The notes below the pieces were generated by a model. The model made no database searches, was not told the DNA's origin, and saw only the letters and a list, made by a program, of their open reading frames with translations. A DNA stretch of 27,949 bases from CAZHGD01 sp964531735 (GTDB lineage Bacteria; Armatimonadota; UBA10988): NCBI GenBank assembly GCA_964531735.1, contig CAZHGD010000095.1, forward strand, positions 1 to 27,949, in the 5' to 3' direction. Shown one piece after another: positions 7,325 to 15,484 of this stretch (the stretch's first letter is position 1; each line of letters opens with the position of its first letter). Both the position numbers and the translations under genes were made by a program.

Positions 7325-10030
7325 TTGAGCTCCGATCGACGTGGACCATTGCTGGACCGACTGCGCGCGCTGCTGGGCCCCGAACCCGACGCCGTGGCCG
7401 GTCGCCCGCGAGTTATCGCCGCTATCCGTGAGTTCATCGATGGCGAGCGTGATCGGCTGCACGCGGCGTTCGAGAGCGAACCGTCGGGCGGCAGTCACTG
7501 CCAGGCCCAGGCGGCCATCTTCGATGTGGTCCTGGGCGAGGTGTTCGCGCTGGCCAGCCGGACCGTGGAGCAGTCGTTCGGGCGGTTTCCGCCCGAGGCC
7601 GACCTGTGTCTGGCGGCAGTGGGCGGCTACGGGCGCGCCTCGCTGTCGCCGTGGTCCGACATCGATATCGTGTTCATTCCGGCCAATGAGCAGGAGTGCA
7701 TCGACGCCGTGGTGCGCGAGACGTTGCTGTTGCTGGGCGACGCGCTGGTGCCCGGCCGGCACCCACAGATTGCCCACTCCTACCGGCCGCTGAACGACAT
7801 CGGCCTGATCGATCACCAGACGGCCACGGCGCTGCTGGAGTCGCGGCACCTGGCCGGTGACGGCTCGCTGCACGTCCACTTCATGCAGTCGCTGCTGGCG
7901 GCCATCGAGCCGGTGGAGTTCCTGCACGTCAACCTGGAAGAGCGCCAGGTGGTGTGGGAAGACGGGCGGCAATCGGTGTTCGCGGTGGAGCCGAACCTGA
8001 AGGCCGGTCCCGGCGGGCTGCGCGATTTCCACGCCGCGATCTGGGTGGCCAAGGTCGTCTACGGCATCAACGACTGGGACATCCTGGGTGTCCTGCGGCA
8101 GCGCGGCAAGGTGGCCTGGGACGAGTGTACGGCCGTGCTCCGAGCGCTGGAGTTCGTCTACGTCTGCCGCAACTGGCTGCACTACGCGCGGGGGCAGAAG
8201 CTGGACGTGCTGCACGTGCCGTACCAGGACGATCTGGGCCGCGCGCTGGGCTACCGGCCGACGACGGAGTCGGCCGGCGAACAGGTCATGCGCGAGCTGT
8301 ACGGTTGCACGCGCCAGATCCACGACTTCTCACGGCGCTTGCTCTACACGGCGCGCCGCGAGCGCATCGAGTTCCGCCACGGCACGCATGTGGCCAACTG
8401 GACGCTGTTCCCGAACCACGACGGCATCATCCGCGAGGACCCGGCCCGCCTGGTGCTGCTCTACGAGGAGCGGCAGCGGCTGCAGTTGCACATGTCGGCC
8501 GAACTGGACCGACTGGTCACCAGCAGTGTTCGGGCCCTCGACGAAGTGACCCGCCGCAAACTGGCCGTGGGCTCGAGCTTCCTCCGGATCCTGTCGTCGC
8601 CGCGGGACGTGGCCGGCACGCTACGGAACATGCTCTGGTCGGGTGTGCTGGAGCAGGTGCTGCCCGAGTTCGAGCCGATGATGGCGTTCCTGCCGGGCGA
8701 CCCGGCGCACGAGTACACCGTCGGTGAGCACTCGCTGAAGGCGGTCGAGGAACTGCAGCGGCTGCGCGACCGGCCGCAAGGCGAGGACGAGCACGTCGTC
8801 TCGGACGCCATCAAGCTGCTACGGGAGCCCGAGGTCCTGTTCCTCGCCACCTTGTTCCACGATGTCGGCAAGCTGGACAAGAGCAACGAGCACAGCCGCA
8901 CCGGGGCTGTGGTGGGCGAGGCGGTGGCCAAGCGGCTGGGCATGCAGGAGGGTGGGGTGGCGCGGGTGCGCTGGCTGATCGAGCGGCACCTGACCATGAT
9001 GCGGACCGCGCGCCTGGGCGCGCTGCCGCTGCCCGAGACGATTGACGGGTTCGTCAAGCTGCTGCCGCCCGAAGACCCGCTCGACGAGCTCGACATGCTG
9101 GTGGCGCTGACCTGGGCCGACGCCGACTCGGTCGGCGACAATGTCTTCCGCGAGAATGAGCGCCGACTGCTGATGGACCTGTTCACCAAGGCGGCCAAGT
9201 GGATCCACGAGCGACCGATGGTCGACGAGCCCGGCGCCCGCGAGCGGCTGTCGCGCCGGCTGCGCGACGCGCCGGCCTTGCGCGATGTCGATCCCGAGGT
9301 GGTCAAGCGCGACCTGCTCGGCCTGCCGACGTGGTATGCGGTGAACACGCCGCCGGCCTTGATCGCCAAGCACATCAGCTACCTGCAGCGGGTAGCGGCG
9401 GGCGAGAACCCGGTGGTCGAGTTCTACCATGCCTTGCAGGCGATGCACACCGAGTTGACGGTGTGTACCGTGGCGCGCTCCGGCCTGCTGCGCGACATCG
9501 CCGCGGCCGTGACGGCGAACAACCTCGACATCTACCTGGTGCAGTCGGACATCTGCTGCGTGACCGACGGCGCCCTGCCGTCGCGCGCGGTGGCCACCAT
9601 CTGGGTCGATGACTTCGGCCAGCCACTGGGGCAGGTCAAGAAGGACCGCCTGCGGCACGACCTGGAAAGTGTGCTCAGCGACCGCGAGGCGGCGGACACG
9701 GTGCTGGAGCGCCGGGGCAAGGTGGTGCCCGAACGGGTGGTCATCCACGGCATCACCTGCTCGAACACGAACTCCAGCCAGCACACCGTGGTGCAGGTCC
9801 GTGCAGACGACCAGAAGGGCCTGCTGTACCGGCTGACCAACGCGTTGGCGGCAGAGGGCCTCGACATCATGGTCGCCAAGGTGACCACTTGGCGTGGCGC
9901 CGCCGAAGACGCGTTCTACGTCGTCTCGCAGGAGACGGGCGGCAAAGTGTCCGACGCTGAGGCCGATCGTCTGGCAGGCCGGCTGACCAGCCGGCTGAGC
10001 GGCGAGATAGCCGGGAGGGCCGCGCGTTGA
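7325..10030 (+). CDS. glnD: Bifunctional uridylyltransferase/uridylyl-removing enzyme GlnD
   Basis: GlnD (901 aa, usual length about 850-950) uridylylates PII proteins when glutamine is low and removes UMP when glutamine is high. The nucleotidyltransferase motif GGYGRASLSPWSDIDIVF starts at Gly100, with metal-binding Asp112 and Asp114. A GlnD-type helical linker follows. The HD hydrolase domain shows LFHDVGKLDKSNEHSRTGA with His512-Asp513. Two ACT domains close the protein at about 710-790 and 820-895; these normally bind glutamine. TTG 7325 is chosen because GTGGAG (7313-7318) ends 6 bases upstream; TTG 7286 is in frame but almost at the predicted transcript start. Its stop overlaps the rimO start (TTGA). 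No glnB/glnK or glnA is present in the window, so its PII partner lies elsewhere. Confidence 0.95.
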   Translation: MSSDRRGPLLDRLRALLGPEPDAVAGRPRVIAAIREFIDGERDRLHAAFESEPSGGSHCQAQAAIFDVVLGEVFALASRTVEQSFGRFPPEADLCLAAVGGYGRASLSPWSDIDIVFIPANEQECIDAVVRETLLLLGDALVPGRHPQIAHSYRPLNDIGLIDHQTATALLESRHLAGDGSLHVHFMQSLLAAIEPVEFLHVNLEERQVVWEDGRQSVFAVEPNLKAGPGGLRDFHAAIWVAKVVYGINDWDILGVLRQRGKVAWDECTAVLRALEFVYVCRNWLHYARGQKLDVLHVPYQDDLGRALGYRPTTESAGEQVMRELYGCTRQIHDFSRRLLYTARRERIEFRHGTHVANWTLFPNHDGIIREDPARLVLLYEERQRLQLHMSAELDRLVTSSVRALDEVTRRKLAVGSSFLRILSSPRDVAGTLRNMLWSGVLEQVLPEFEPMMAFLPGDPAHEYTVGEHSLKAVEELQRLRDRPQGEDEHVVSDAIKLLREPEVLFLATLFHDVGKLDKSNEHSRTGAVVGEAVAKRLGMQEGGVARVRWLIERHLTMMRTARLGALPLPETIDGFVKLLPPEDPLDELDMLVALTWADADSVGDNVFRENERRLLMDLFTKAAKWIHERPMVDEPGARERLSRRLRDAPALRDVDPEVVKRDLLGLPTWYAVNTPPALIAKHISYLQRVAAGENPVVEFYHALQAMHTELTVCTVARSGLLRDIAAAVTANNLDIYLVQSDICCVTDGALPSRAVATIWVDDFGQPLGQVKKDRLRHDLESVLSDREAADTVLERRGKVVPERVVIHGITCSNTNSSQHTVVQVRADDQKGLLYRLTNALAAEGLDIMVAKVTTWRGAAEDAFYVVSQETGGKVSDAEADRLAGRLTSRLSGEIAGRAAR

Positions 10031-11379
10031 GTGTGCCGCGCGAGGGCGCGCCGGTCGAGCCGACGGTGGCGTTGGTGGCGCTGGGCTGCGCCAAGAACCT
10101 GGTCGACGCCGAGCAAATGCTGGGCGCGCTGTGCGCCGACGGCTACCGCGTCACGACCGAGGCGGCCGAAGCCACCGTGGTGGTCGTCAACACCTGCGGT
10201 TTCTTGCAGAGCGCGCGCGACGAGGCGCTCCGTGAGATCCGCCAGGCGGCGCGGCTGAAGCACACCGGGCGCTGCGAGGTGCTGGTGGTCAGCGGCTGCT
10301 TCGCGCAGTTGACGCCGCAGACGGTGCGCGACAAGTGCCCCGACGTCGACCTGGTGGTCGGCGTCAGCGAGTTCCCGCGGTTGGCCGAACTGGTGCGCGC
10401 GGTGCGCCGCGGCGGCGAGCGGTCGGTGGCGGTGTCGTTGCCGAACCTGCCCTACCAGGACTACCTGCCGCGCCGGCGGGCCACGCCGCCGTGGACAGCC
10501 TATCTGAAGATCGCCGAGGGCTGCGACTGTCGTTGCACGTTCTGCCTGATTCCGAGCATTCGCGGGTCCTTCCGCAGCCGGCCGATGACGGCCGTGGTGG
10601 ACGAGGCGGCGCGCTTGGCGGCCGACGGCGTGCGCGAAGTGGTGCTGATCGCCGAGGACCTGACGCAGTACGGGCAGGATCAGTCGGGCCGGCGGCAGCT
10701 CGGCGAGCTGCTGCACCGGCTGGGCGCCGTCTCGGGCATTGAGTGGATCCGGCTGCTGTACTGCTATCCGACGCGGATCGACGACGCGCTGATCGAGGCG
10801 GTGGCCGAAGTGGACGCGGTGACCAAGTACCTCGACCTGCCGCTGCAGCACGCGGACGATGGCATTCTGAAGGCCATGGGGCGAGGCGGCCGGCAGGCCG
10901 GCTACTTGCGGCTGCTGGACAAGCTGCGGCAGCGATTGCCCGACATCTGTCTGCGGAGCACCTTCATTGTCGGTTTCCCCGGCGAGCGGTGGGAGGAGTT
11001 GGCGGCGCTGGAGCGATTCCTTACGGCGGCGCAGTTGGACCGAGTCGGGTTCTTCGCCTACTCGCGGGAGCCCGGCACACCGGCCGCCGAGCTGCCGGGT
11101 CAGGTGCCACCGCGAGTCGCGGCGGCGCGCGTGGCGCAGTTGGCGCAGCAGCAGGCGGCCATCTCGCTGGCCCGCAACCAGCGCTGGGTCGGACGGCGGC
11201 TACGGGTCCTGGTCGAGGCGGTGTCGGGCGACCAGGTGGTGGGACGGTCCTTTCGCGACGCCCCGGAGATCGACGGCTTGGTGCGGGCCACGGGTGCGGC
11301 GGAGCCGGGGGAGTTGGTCGCGGTCGAGGTCACGGGTGCCGACGTGCATGACCTGACGGGCCGTGTGGTGAGCGACTGA
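10027..11379 (+). CDS. rimO: Ribosomal protein S12 methylthiotransferase RimO
   Basis: RimO (450 aa) adds a methylthio group to the conserved aspartate of ribosomal protein S12, using two 4Fe-4S clusters. The UPF0004 domain carries Cys21 (LGCAKN), Cys57 (NTCGF) and Cys91 (SGCFAQ). The radical SAM motif is C166-x3-C170-x2-C173 in AEGCDCRCTFCLIPSIRG. The CLIPSIRG and RSRP residues after it favour RimO over the tRNA enzyme MiaB. A C-terminal TRAM domain spans about 385-447. The TTG start at 10027 overlaps the glnD stop by four bases, so the two are very likely translationally coupled. This pairing is not the usual E. coli arrangement. Confidence 0.93.
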   Translation: MSVPREGAPVEPTVALVALGCAKNLVDAEQMLGALCADGYRVTTEAAEATVVVVNTCGFLQSARDEALREIRQAARLKHTGRCEVLVVSGCFAQLTPQTVRDKCPDVDLVVGVSEFPRLAELVRAVRRGGERSVAVSLPNLPYQDYLPRRRATPPWTAYLKIAEGCDCRCTFCLIPSIRGSFRSRPMTAVVDEAARLAADGVREVVLIAEDLTQYGQDQSGRRQLGELLHRLGAVSGIEWIRLLYCYPTRIDDALIEAVAEVDAVTKYLDLPLQHADDGILKAMGRGGRQAGYLRLLDKLRQRLPDICLRSTFIVGFPGERWEELAALERFLTAAQLDRVGFFAYSREPGTPAAELPGQVPPRVAAARVAQLAQQQAAISLARNQRWVGRRLRVLVEAVSGDQVVGRSFRDAPEIDGLVRATGAAEPGELVAVEVTGADVHDLTGRVVSD

Positions 11380-11388
11380 GGAGACGGC

Positions 11389-11766
11389 ATGGTACAGAAA
11401 ATACCCATCTTGAAGATAGGCAACGCGCTGATTGCCTCCATCCAGATCGAGCTCAACGACGAAAGCGCCGTCCAGTTCAAGGAGGACATCCTGAACCAGA
11501 TCGGTGCCACGGGTGCCACCGGGGTGGTCATCGACCTGACGGCGGTGGACATGGTCGACAGCTTCCTGGGCAAGATCATCCGTGATGCGGCGCTGATGGC
11601 GCGGCTCATGGGGGCCAACGTGGTCTGCACCGGGATCCAGCCGGCGGTCGCGATCACGCTGGTCGAGTTGGGCCTCGAACTGGAAGGCGTGGCCACGGCG
11701 CTGAACCTCGAGAAGGGCTTGGCCAAGCTGGATGCGATGGTCGAAGGGGCGGACAGCCATGCCTGA
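11389..11766 (+). CDS. rsbS: Stressosome scaffold STAS protein RsbS
   Basis: The 125-aa protein is a single STAS domain of RsbS type. RsbS and RsbR co-assemble into the large stressosome that sequesters the kinase RsbT, and RsbT releases itself by phosphorylating them. The key motif DMVDSFLGK places Ser58 at the position of the phosphorylated Ser59 of Bacillus RsbS. KIPILKIGNALIASIQIEL at the start is the expected first strand pair. GGAG (11380-11383) lies 5 bases before ATG 11389, starting one base after the rimO stop. It overlaps rsbT by 8 bases, in keeping with stoichiometric expression. The assignment to RsbS rather than SpoIIAA/RsbV rests on the VDSF motif and on the neighbours. Confidence 0.9.
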   Translation: MVQKIPILKIGNALIASIQIELNDESAVQFKEDILNQIGATGATGVVIDLTAVDMVDSFLGKIIRDAALMARLMGANVVCTGIQPAVAITLVELGLELEGVATALNLEKGLAKLDAMVEGADSHA

Positions 11767-12160
11767 CCGCATTGTCGTGCCCATCCAAGACGAGCTCGAC
11801 ATTGTCCGGGCGAGGCAGGAGGGCCGCTTGATGGCCAAGGACGCCGGGTTTGGGCCGGTCGACCTGGCGCGGGTGGCCACGGCGATTAGCGAACTCGCCC
11901 GCAACATCTACAACTATGCCCGTCCGGGGACGATTGAGTTGACCACGGTGTCGCGCGGTGCCCGGCGCGGCATCGAGGTCACCGCGCTCGACCAGGGACC
12001 GGGCATCCAGAGCATCGAGGAGGCGATGCGCGACGGGTATACCACCTCGGGCGGCCTGGGTGCCGGTCTGCCGGGCACGCGTCGTCTCGTCGACGAGTTC
12101 GAAATCGAGTCCGAGCGCGGGGTGGGCACCAAAGTGACCATTCGCAAATGGCTGCGTTGA
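11759..12160 (+). CDS. rsbT: Serine/threonine switch kinase RsbT
   Basis: RsbT (133 aa, same size as Bacillus RsbT) is a GHKL-fold kinase that phosphorylates RsbS and RsbR and then binds a downstream effector. The N-box ISELARNIYNYA contains Asn49, the G1 box is DQGPGI (Asp78), and the glycine-rich ATP lid is GGLGAGLPG (98-106). ATG 11759 is used because it lines up with family N-termini (the protein begins MPDRIVVPIQ) and overlaps the rsbS stop by 8 bases; an earlier start would overlap more without a better binding site. No PP2C partner of RsbU type with a coiled-coil N-terminus occurs in the window, so its effector is unknown. Confidence 0.92.
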   Translation: MPDRIVVPIQDELDIVRARQEGRLMAKDAGFGPVDLARVATAISELARNIYNYARPGTIELTTVSRGARRGIEVTALDQGPGIQSIEEAMRDGYTTSGGLGAGLPGTRRLVDEFEIESERGVGTKVTIRKWLR

Positions 12161-12729
12161 ACTACGGCGTCGTCCTGCGGCCGAAGCAGGGCCAGACCGA
12201 CTGCGGCGATACTTGGCGGATCATCGCCGGTGACGACCGCACGTTGGTGGTGTTGGCCGACGGTCTGGGGAGTGGTGGCCTGGCGGCGCTGGCGAGTCGG
12301 CGCGCGGTCGAGACGGTCGAGGAGCACCGGCGAGAGACGTTGGTCCAGATCATGCAGCGCTGCGACGAGGCGTTGCGCGAGACCCGCGGCGCGGCCGTGG
12401 GCATCCTGGCCGTGGACCATGCGCAACGCCAGGTGTCGTACGTCGGCGTCGGCAACATCGAGGTGCGGACCTGCTCCGACTCCTCGTTCAAGCCCATCTC
12501 GACCAACGGTATCGTGGGGGCCAACTACCGCGCGCCGAAGCTCTTCACCCACACCTACAGTGGCGGTGAATGGCTCGTGCTGCACAGTGACGGCCTGAGC
12601 ACGCGGTTTGACCTGGATCGCGAGTTGCGGCGACCGCTAGGCTCGGCCCAGGAGTTCGCCGACCGTCTGGCTGAGGGCTACGCGCGCGGCAACGATGATC
12701 TGGCGGTGTTGGTGATGCGTCTGCAATAG
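12148..12729 (+). CDS. rsbX: PP2C/SpoIIE-type phosphatase, RsbX-like
   Basis: The 193-aa single-domain PPM phosphatase has the size and position of RsbX, the enzyme that dephosphorylates RsbS-P and RsbR-P and so resets the stressosome. Metal-binding aspartates are visible in GDTWRI (Asp21), LADGLGSGG (Asp38), LHSDGLST (Asp148) and GNDDLAVLVM (Asp183/184). It lacks the N-terminal helical domain expected of RsbU. ATG 12148 overlaps the rsbT stop by 13 bases; TTG 12157, which shares bases with the TGA stop, is an alternative. The gene lies between rsbT and rsbR, whereas Bacillus rsbX closes its operon. RsbX-like function is well supported by context but not proven. Confidence 0.82.
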   Translation: MAALNYGVVLRPKQGQTDCGDTWRIIAGDDRTLVVLADGLGSGGLAALASRRAVETVEEHRRETLVQIMQRCDEALRETRGAAVGILAVDHAQRQVSYVGVGNIEVRTCSDSSFKPISTNGIVGANYRAPKLFTHTYSGGEWLVLHSDGLSTRFDLDRELRRPLGSAQEFADRLAEGYARGNDDLAVLVMRLQ

Positions 12730-12746
12730 AGAGAGGAGCCGCAAGG

Positions 12747-13559
12747 ATGTCGGCCCTGCGGGAGTTCGTGGAAGAGCACCTCGAGGACATCCTCGAGCCG
12801 TATCTGGAGTTGGTGCGTCAGCGCGTGGAGCGCTACGCCCAGGCGGACCCGGAGACTTGGCCCGATAACACGCGCCGGATGATCAACCTGCTGCCGGTAG
12901 CGGCGGACGACGCCAAGGCCCCGGCGGTCGGCGAGTTCGTCGATCACCTGGTTCATGAGCGCTTGCCGGCCGGATTCGAGCTGAACGAGATACTGGAGGC
13001 GATGTTCCTCTACAAGGAGGTCATCCTGCCGCTGATCTGGCAGCACGAATCGCAGCCGAAGGGTCGGCTGCGGCTGATCAACCTGCTCGACGATGCCATC
13101 CGGCACTTCTCACTGCGGTTCTGCTCGGCGTACATCGAACTGCAGATGCAGATGATGGACCGCCAGCGCCAGGCCATGCTGGAACTGTCGACGCCGGTCA
13201 TCAACGTCTGGGACGGCATTCTGGCCCTGCCGCTGATTGGCACCATCGATACCTACCGCGCCCGGCAGATCATGGATGAGCTGCTGACCACGGTGGCGCG
13301 CGAGCAGGCCTCGGTGGTGCTGATCGACATCACCGGCGTGCCGGTGGTGGACACCAACGTCGCCGACCACCTCATCAAGACCATCCACGCCGCGGAGCTG
13401 TTGGGCACACACTGCTATCTGGTGGGCATCGGTCCGGAGCTCGCCCAGACCATTGTCGGCCTGGGTGTCGACCTGCGCAGCATCACCTCGACCGCCGACA
13501 TGCGCCAGGGGCTCACGCTGGCCTTCAAGCGGCTCGGGCTGGGTGTGGTCAAGGTCTGA
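12747..13559 (+). CDS. rsbR: RsbR-like stressosome co-antagonist (RsbRD-type N-terminus, STAS)
   Basis: The 270-aa protein has a helical N-terminal domain (1-145) and a C-terminal RsbR-type STAS domain (about 150-265). The STAS part reads STPVINVWDGILALPLIGTI, then LIDITGVPVVDTNVADH. Thr169 (in GTIDT) and Thr203 (in VVDT) are 34 residues apart and match the regulatory Thr171/Thr205 pair of Bacillus RsbRA. The N-terminal half has the all-helical look of the RsbRD_N domain rather than a globin, PAS or GAF sensor, so the input signal is unknown. AGGAG (12734-12738) is 8 bases before ATG 12747. Being last in the cassette is unusual, since rsbR normally precedes rsbS. Confidence in RsbR-type function is high; the paralogue type is an inference. 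Confidence 0.88.
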   Translation: MSALREFVEEHLEDILEPYLELVRQRVERYAQADPETWPDNTRRMINLLPVAADDAKAPAVGEFVDHLVHERLPAGFELNEILEAMFLYKEVILPLIWQHESQPKGRLRLINLLDDAIRHFSLRFCSAYIELQMQMMDRQRQAMLELSTPVINVWDGILALPLIGTIDTYRARQIMDELLTTVAREQASVVLIDITGVPVVDTNVADHLIKTIHAAELLGTHCYLVGIGPELAQTIVGLGVDLRSITSTADMRQGLTLAFKRLGLGVVKV

Positions 13560-13591
13560 GCGACCGGACCAATGCGACCGTGGAGGCCACG

Positions 13592-15484
13592 GTGGAGGAC
13601 CAGTCAGACAGCCCAGACAGGCCGGTGCCACCGCCATGGCGGCCGGACTGGCGCGACGTGCTGGGGGCGGTGGCGCTGATCGCGCTGTTCGGCGCGGTCA
13701 GCGGCATGCATGTGCTGGGCCTGCTCACCGGCCATGCCGAGTTCCTGACCACACGCTGGATCGAGCAACTGGTGCCCGGTCTGGCCTGGCCGAACTGCCC
13801 GGTGCCGACCGCGGTCGCCGGTATGCAGGAGTTTCTGGACCGGCTCGCGATGATCGGCCGCTGGCCCGTGCTGCGGCTGGCCACGCTGGCGGTGGCCATG
13901 GCGGCTGCCGCGGCGCAGGTCAGGCTGATGAACCCGGCGCTGTTCGGCCCGGCCGACGCGGTCCGCCGGCCCCACTGGCGGACCGGCGTGGCGGCCGGTC
14001 TGTCGGTGGCCGTCCTGGTCATGGCGCTCTGGCCGTTGCCACCGGCACTGGCGGGCTCGCAACTGCCGTTGGCACGCGCCGCACTGGCCGGTGGGCTGGT
14101 GTGGCTGCTGTGGCACCGCCGCGGGTGGCTGCACGATGTGACCGAACCGCCGACGCGCTGGCAGGTCCTCGCGCAACTGCCCTGCGGCGCGGTGGTCGGC
14201 CTCGCCGCGCACTCACTGCTCCGCCACCAGATCACCGGCCGCGATGTGGCAGTGCTCTCGAACTGGCTCGAGGCGGGCCAGTTCGCGCCGATCGCCTGGC
14301 GCGAGATCGCGGTCCACAGCATCGCCGGCCGCGCCTGGGGCGGCCTGGCGGTGGGCACGCTGGCGGTCCTCTGTGGCCTGACCGGTGTTCGCTGGCGGTC
14401 GCGGCTGGCGCTCGTCGCGGGGCCCTTGCTGCTGACGCTGCTGGCTTCGGGCGGGCTGGTGCTACGCCAGCGCCAGTGGGTCAACAGCTATGGCTACGGC
14501 CGGCCCCTCGCCCGCTATCTGGTGGCGTCGAAGAGCCAACCACCACCGGGACCGGTGCGGGCGGTGGTGCTGCTGACCGATGCCGAAGGCCCGCTGCCCG
14601 GATGGGTGACCTTCGGACACAGCGTGGCCAATCTGCCTCTGACCGCTGAGTTCGACCAGCGCTGCGTGGCGTTGCTGGCCCGCACCGGAGGTGTCACCTG
14701 CCAGGCGCGTGAAGCCCTGATCCACCTGCACGACGGCGCGACGGCCCGGTGGGATCCGGCGGCCGTGCTGGCGGTGGAGCGCACGCAGATCAGCAGTCCC
14801 GCCACCTCGCCGCTGTTCGTGGCCGCGCATCTCGAACTGCTGGGCAAGTGCAGTTGGAGCGAAGAGGGTGAGCGTGCCGTGGCCGATCTGCTGACGCCCG
14901 AGCGGTTCGTGCTGCCCTGGCCGCAGGCGGTCGAGAGCGTGGCGCTGACGGCCTGGCGGTGGTCGCGCCTGCCGCGCCTGGCACCGCTGCTGCGCGAGCG
15001 CAACCGTGACTTGTTGGCGCGACTCGAGGGCCGGACGCCGCCGCGGCACGACGGACGCCTGAGCGGCCGCCTGACCTGGCAGGGCAAGCCGTGGCCGAAC
15101 GTGCGCGTGGGCCTGCTGTCGGCCGCCGACGCCGCTGGCTGGGCGAGCTACACCGGCCCGCTGACGCCGTGGCTACAGCGGCAGGTCGCCGCTTCGGTGA
15201 CCACGGCGGCCGATGGCTCGTTTGCGTTCCAGCACGTCTTCGACGGACAGTACCGGTTGGTGGTCTCGCTGCCGGTGGAGCTGGCGCCTGGCCCGGGTCC
15301 GTGGGAGGCGCGCGGGGTGCCACGGACCATCGACGTGCGTGGCGGCCGGCGGCCGCAGCGGTTGGGCACGATCGAGGTGCGCTTGTACCAGCCGCATCGC
15401 GGCGTGGTGCCGGTGGGTGTGAACGATGCCGCGCCGGGGAAGAACCTGACCGGGTGGTGGCGCAAGGTGGCCGCACATGGCTGA
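13592..15484 (+). CDS. Multi-pass membrane protein with CarboxypepD_reg-like domain
   Basis: This 630-aa protein is unrecognised as a whole. About seven hydrophobic segments fill residues 20-295, followed by a soluble region of roughly 335 residues that probably faces the periplasm. Near its end, from about residue 485, GRLTWQGKPWPNVRVGL followed by TTAADGSFAFQHVFDGQYRL matches the beta-sandwich pattern of carboxypeptidase-regulatory-like domains. The middle soluble part (about 320-470) shows no family signature. GTG 13592 is chosen because GGAGG (13582-13586) is 5 bases upstream; the in-frame GTG at 13580 has no such site. The gene follows rsbR by 32 bases and overlaps the next gene by 8, so the two membrane proteins are surely co-translated. 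Function is unknown; an envelope sensor or assembly role is speculation. Confidence 0.7.
   Translation: MEDQSDSPDRPVPPPWRPDWRDVLGAVALIALFGAVSGMHVLGLLTGHAEFLTTRWIEQLVPGLAWPNCPVPTAVAGMQEFLDRLAMIGRWPVLRLATLAVAMAAAAAQVRLMNPALFGPADAVRRPHWRTGVAAGLSVAVLVMALWPLPPALAGSQLPLARAALAGGLVWLLWHRRGWLHDVTEPPTRWQVLAQLPCGAVVGLAAHSLLRHQITGRDVAVLSNWLEAGQFAPIAWREIAVHSIAGRAWGGLAVGTLAVLCGLTGVRWRSRLALVAGPLLLTLLASGGLVLRQRQWVNSYGYGRPLARYLVASKSQPPPGPVRAVVLLTDAEGPLPGWVTFGHSVANLPLTAEFDQRCVALLARTGGVTCQAREALIHLHDGATARWDPAAVLAVERTQISSPATSPLFVAAHLELLGKCSWSEEGERAVADLLTPERFVLPWPQAVESVALTAWRWSRLPRLAPLLRERNRDLLARLEGRTPPRHDGRLSGRLTWQGKPWPNVRVGLLSAADAAGWASYTGPLTPWLQRQVAASVTTAADGSFAFQHVFDGQYRLVVSLPVELAPGPGPWEARGVPRTIDVRGGRRPQRLGTIEVRLYQPHRGVVPVGVNDAAPGKNLTGWWRKVAAHG

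Noticed and set aside
5681..8323. A frame extending the radical SAM protein by 406 codons at its N-terminus
   Set aside because: The extension is antisense to the well-supported glnD and has no recognisable domain. The ATG at 7105 has a good ribosome site and matches the usual N-terminus of the B12-binding-like domain.
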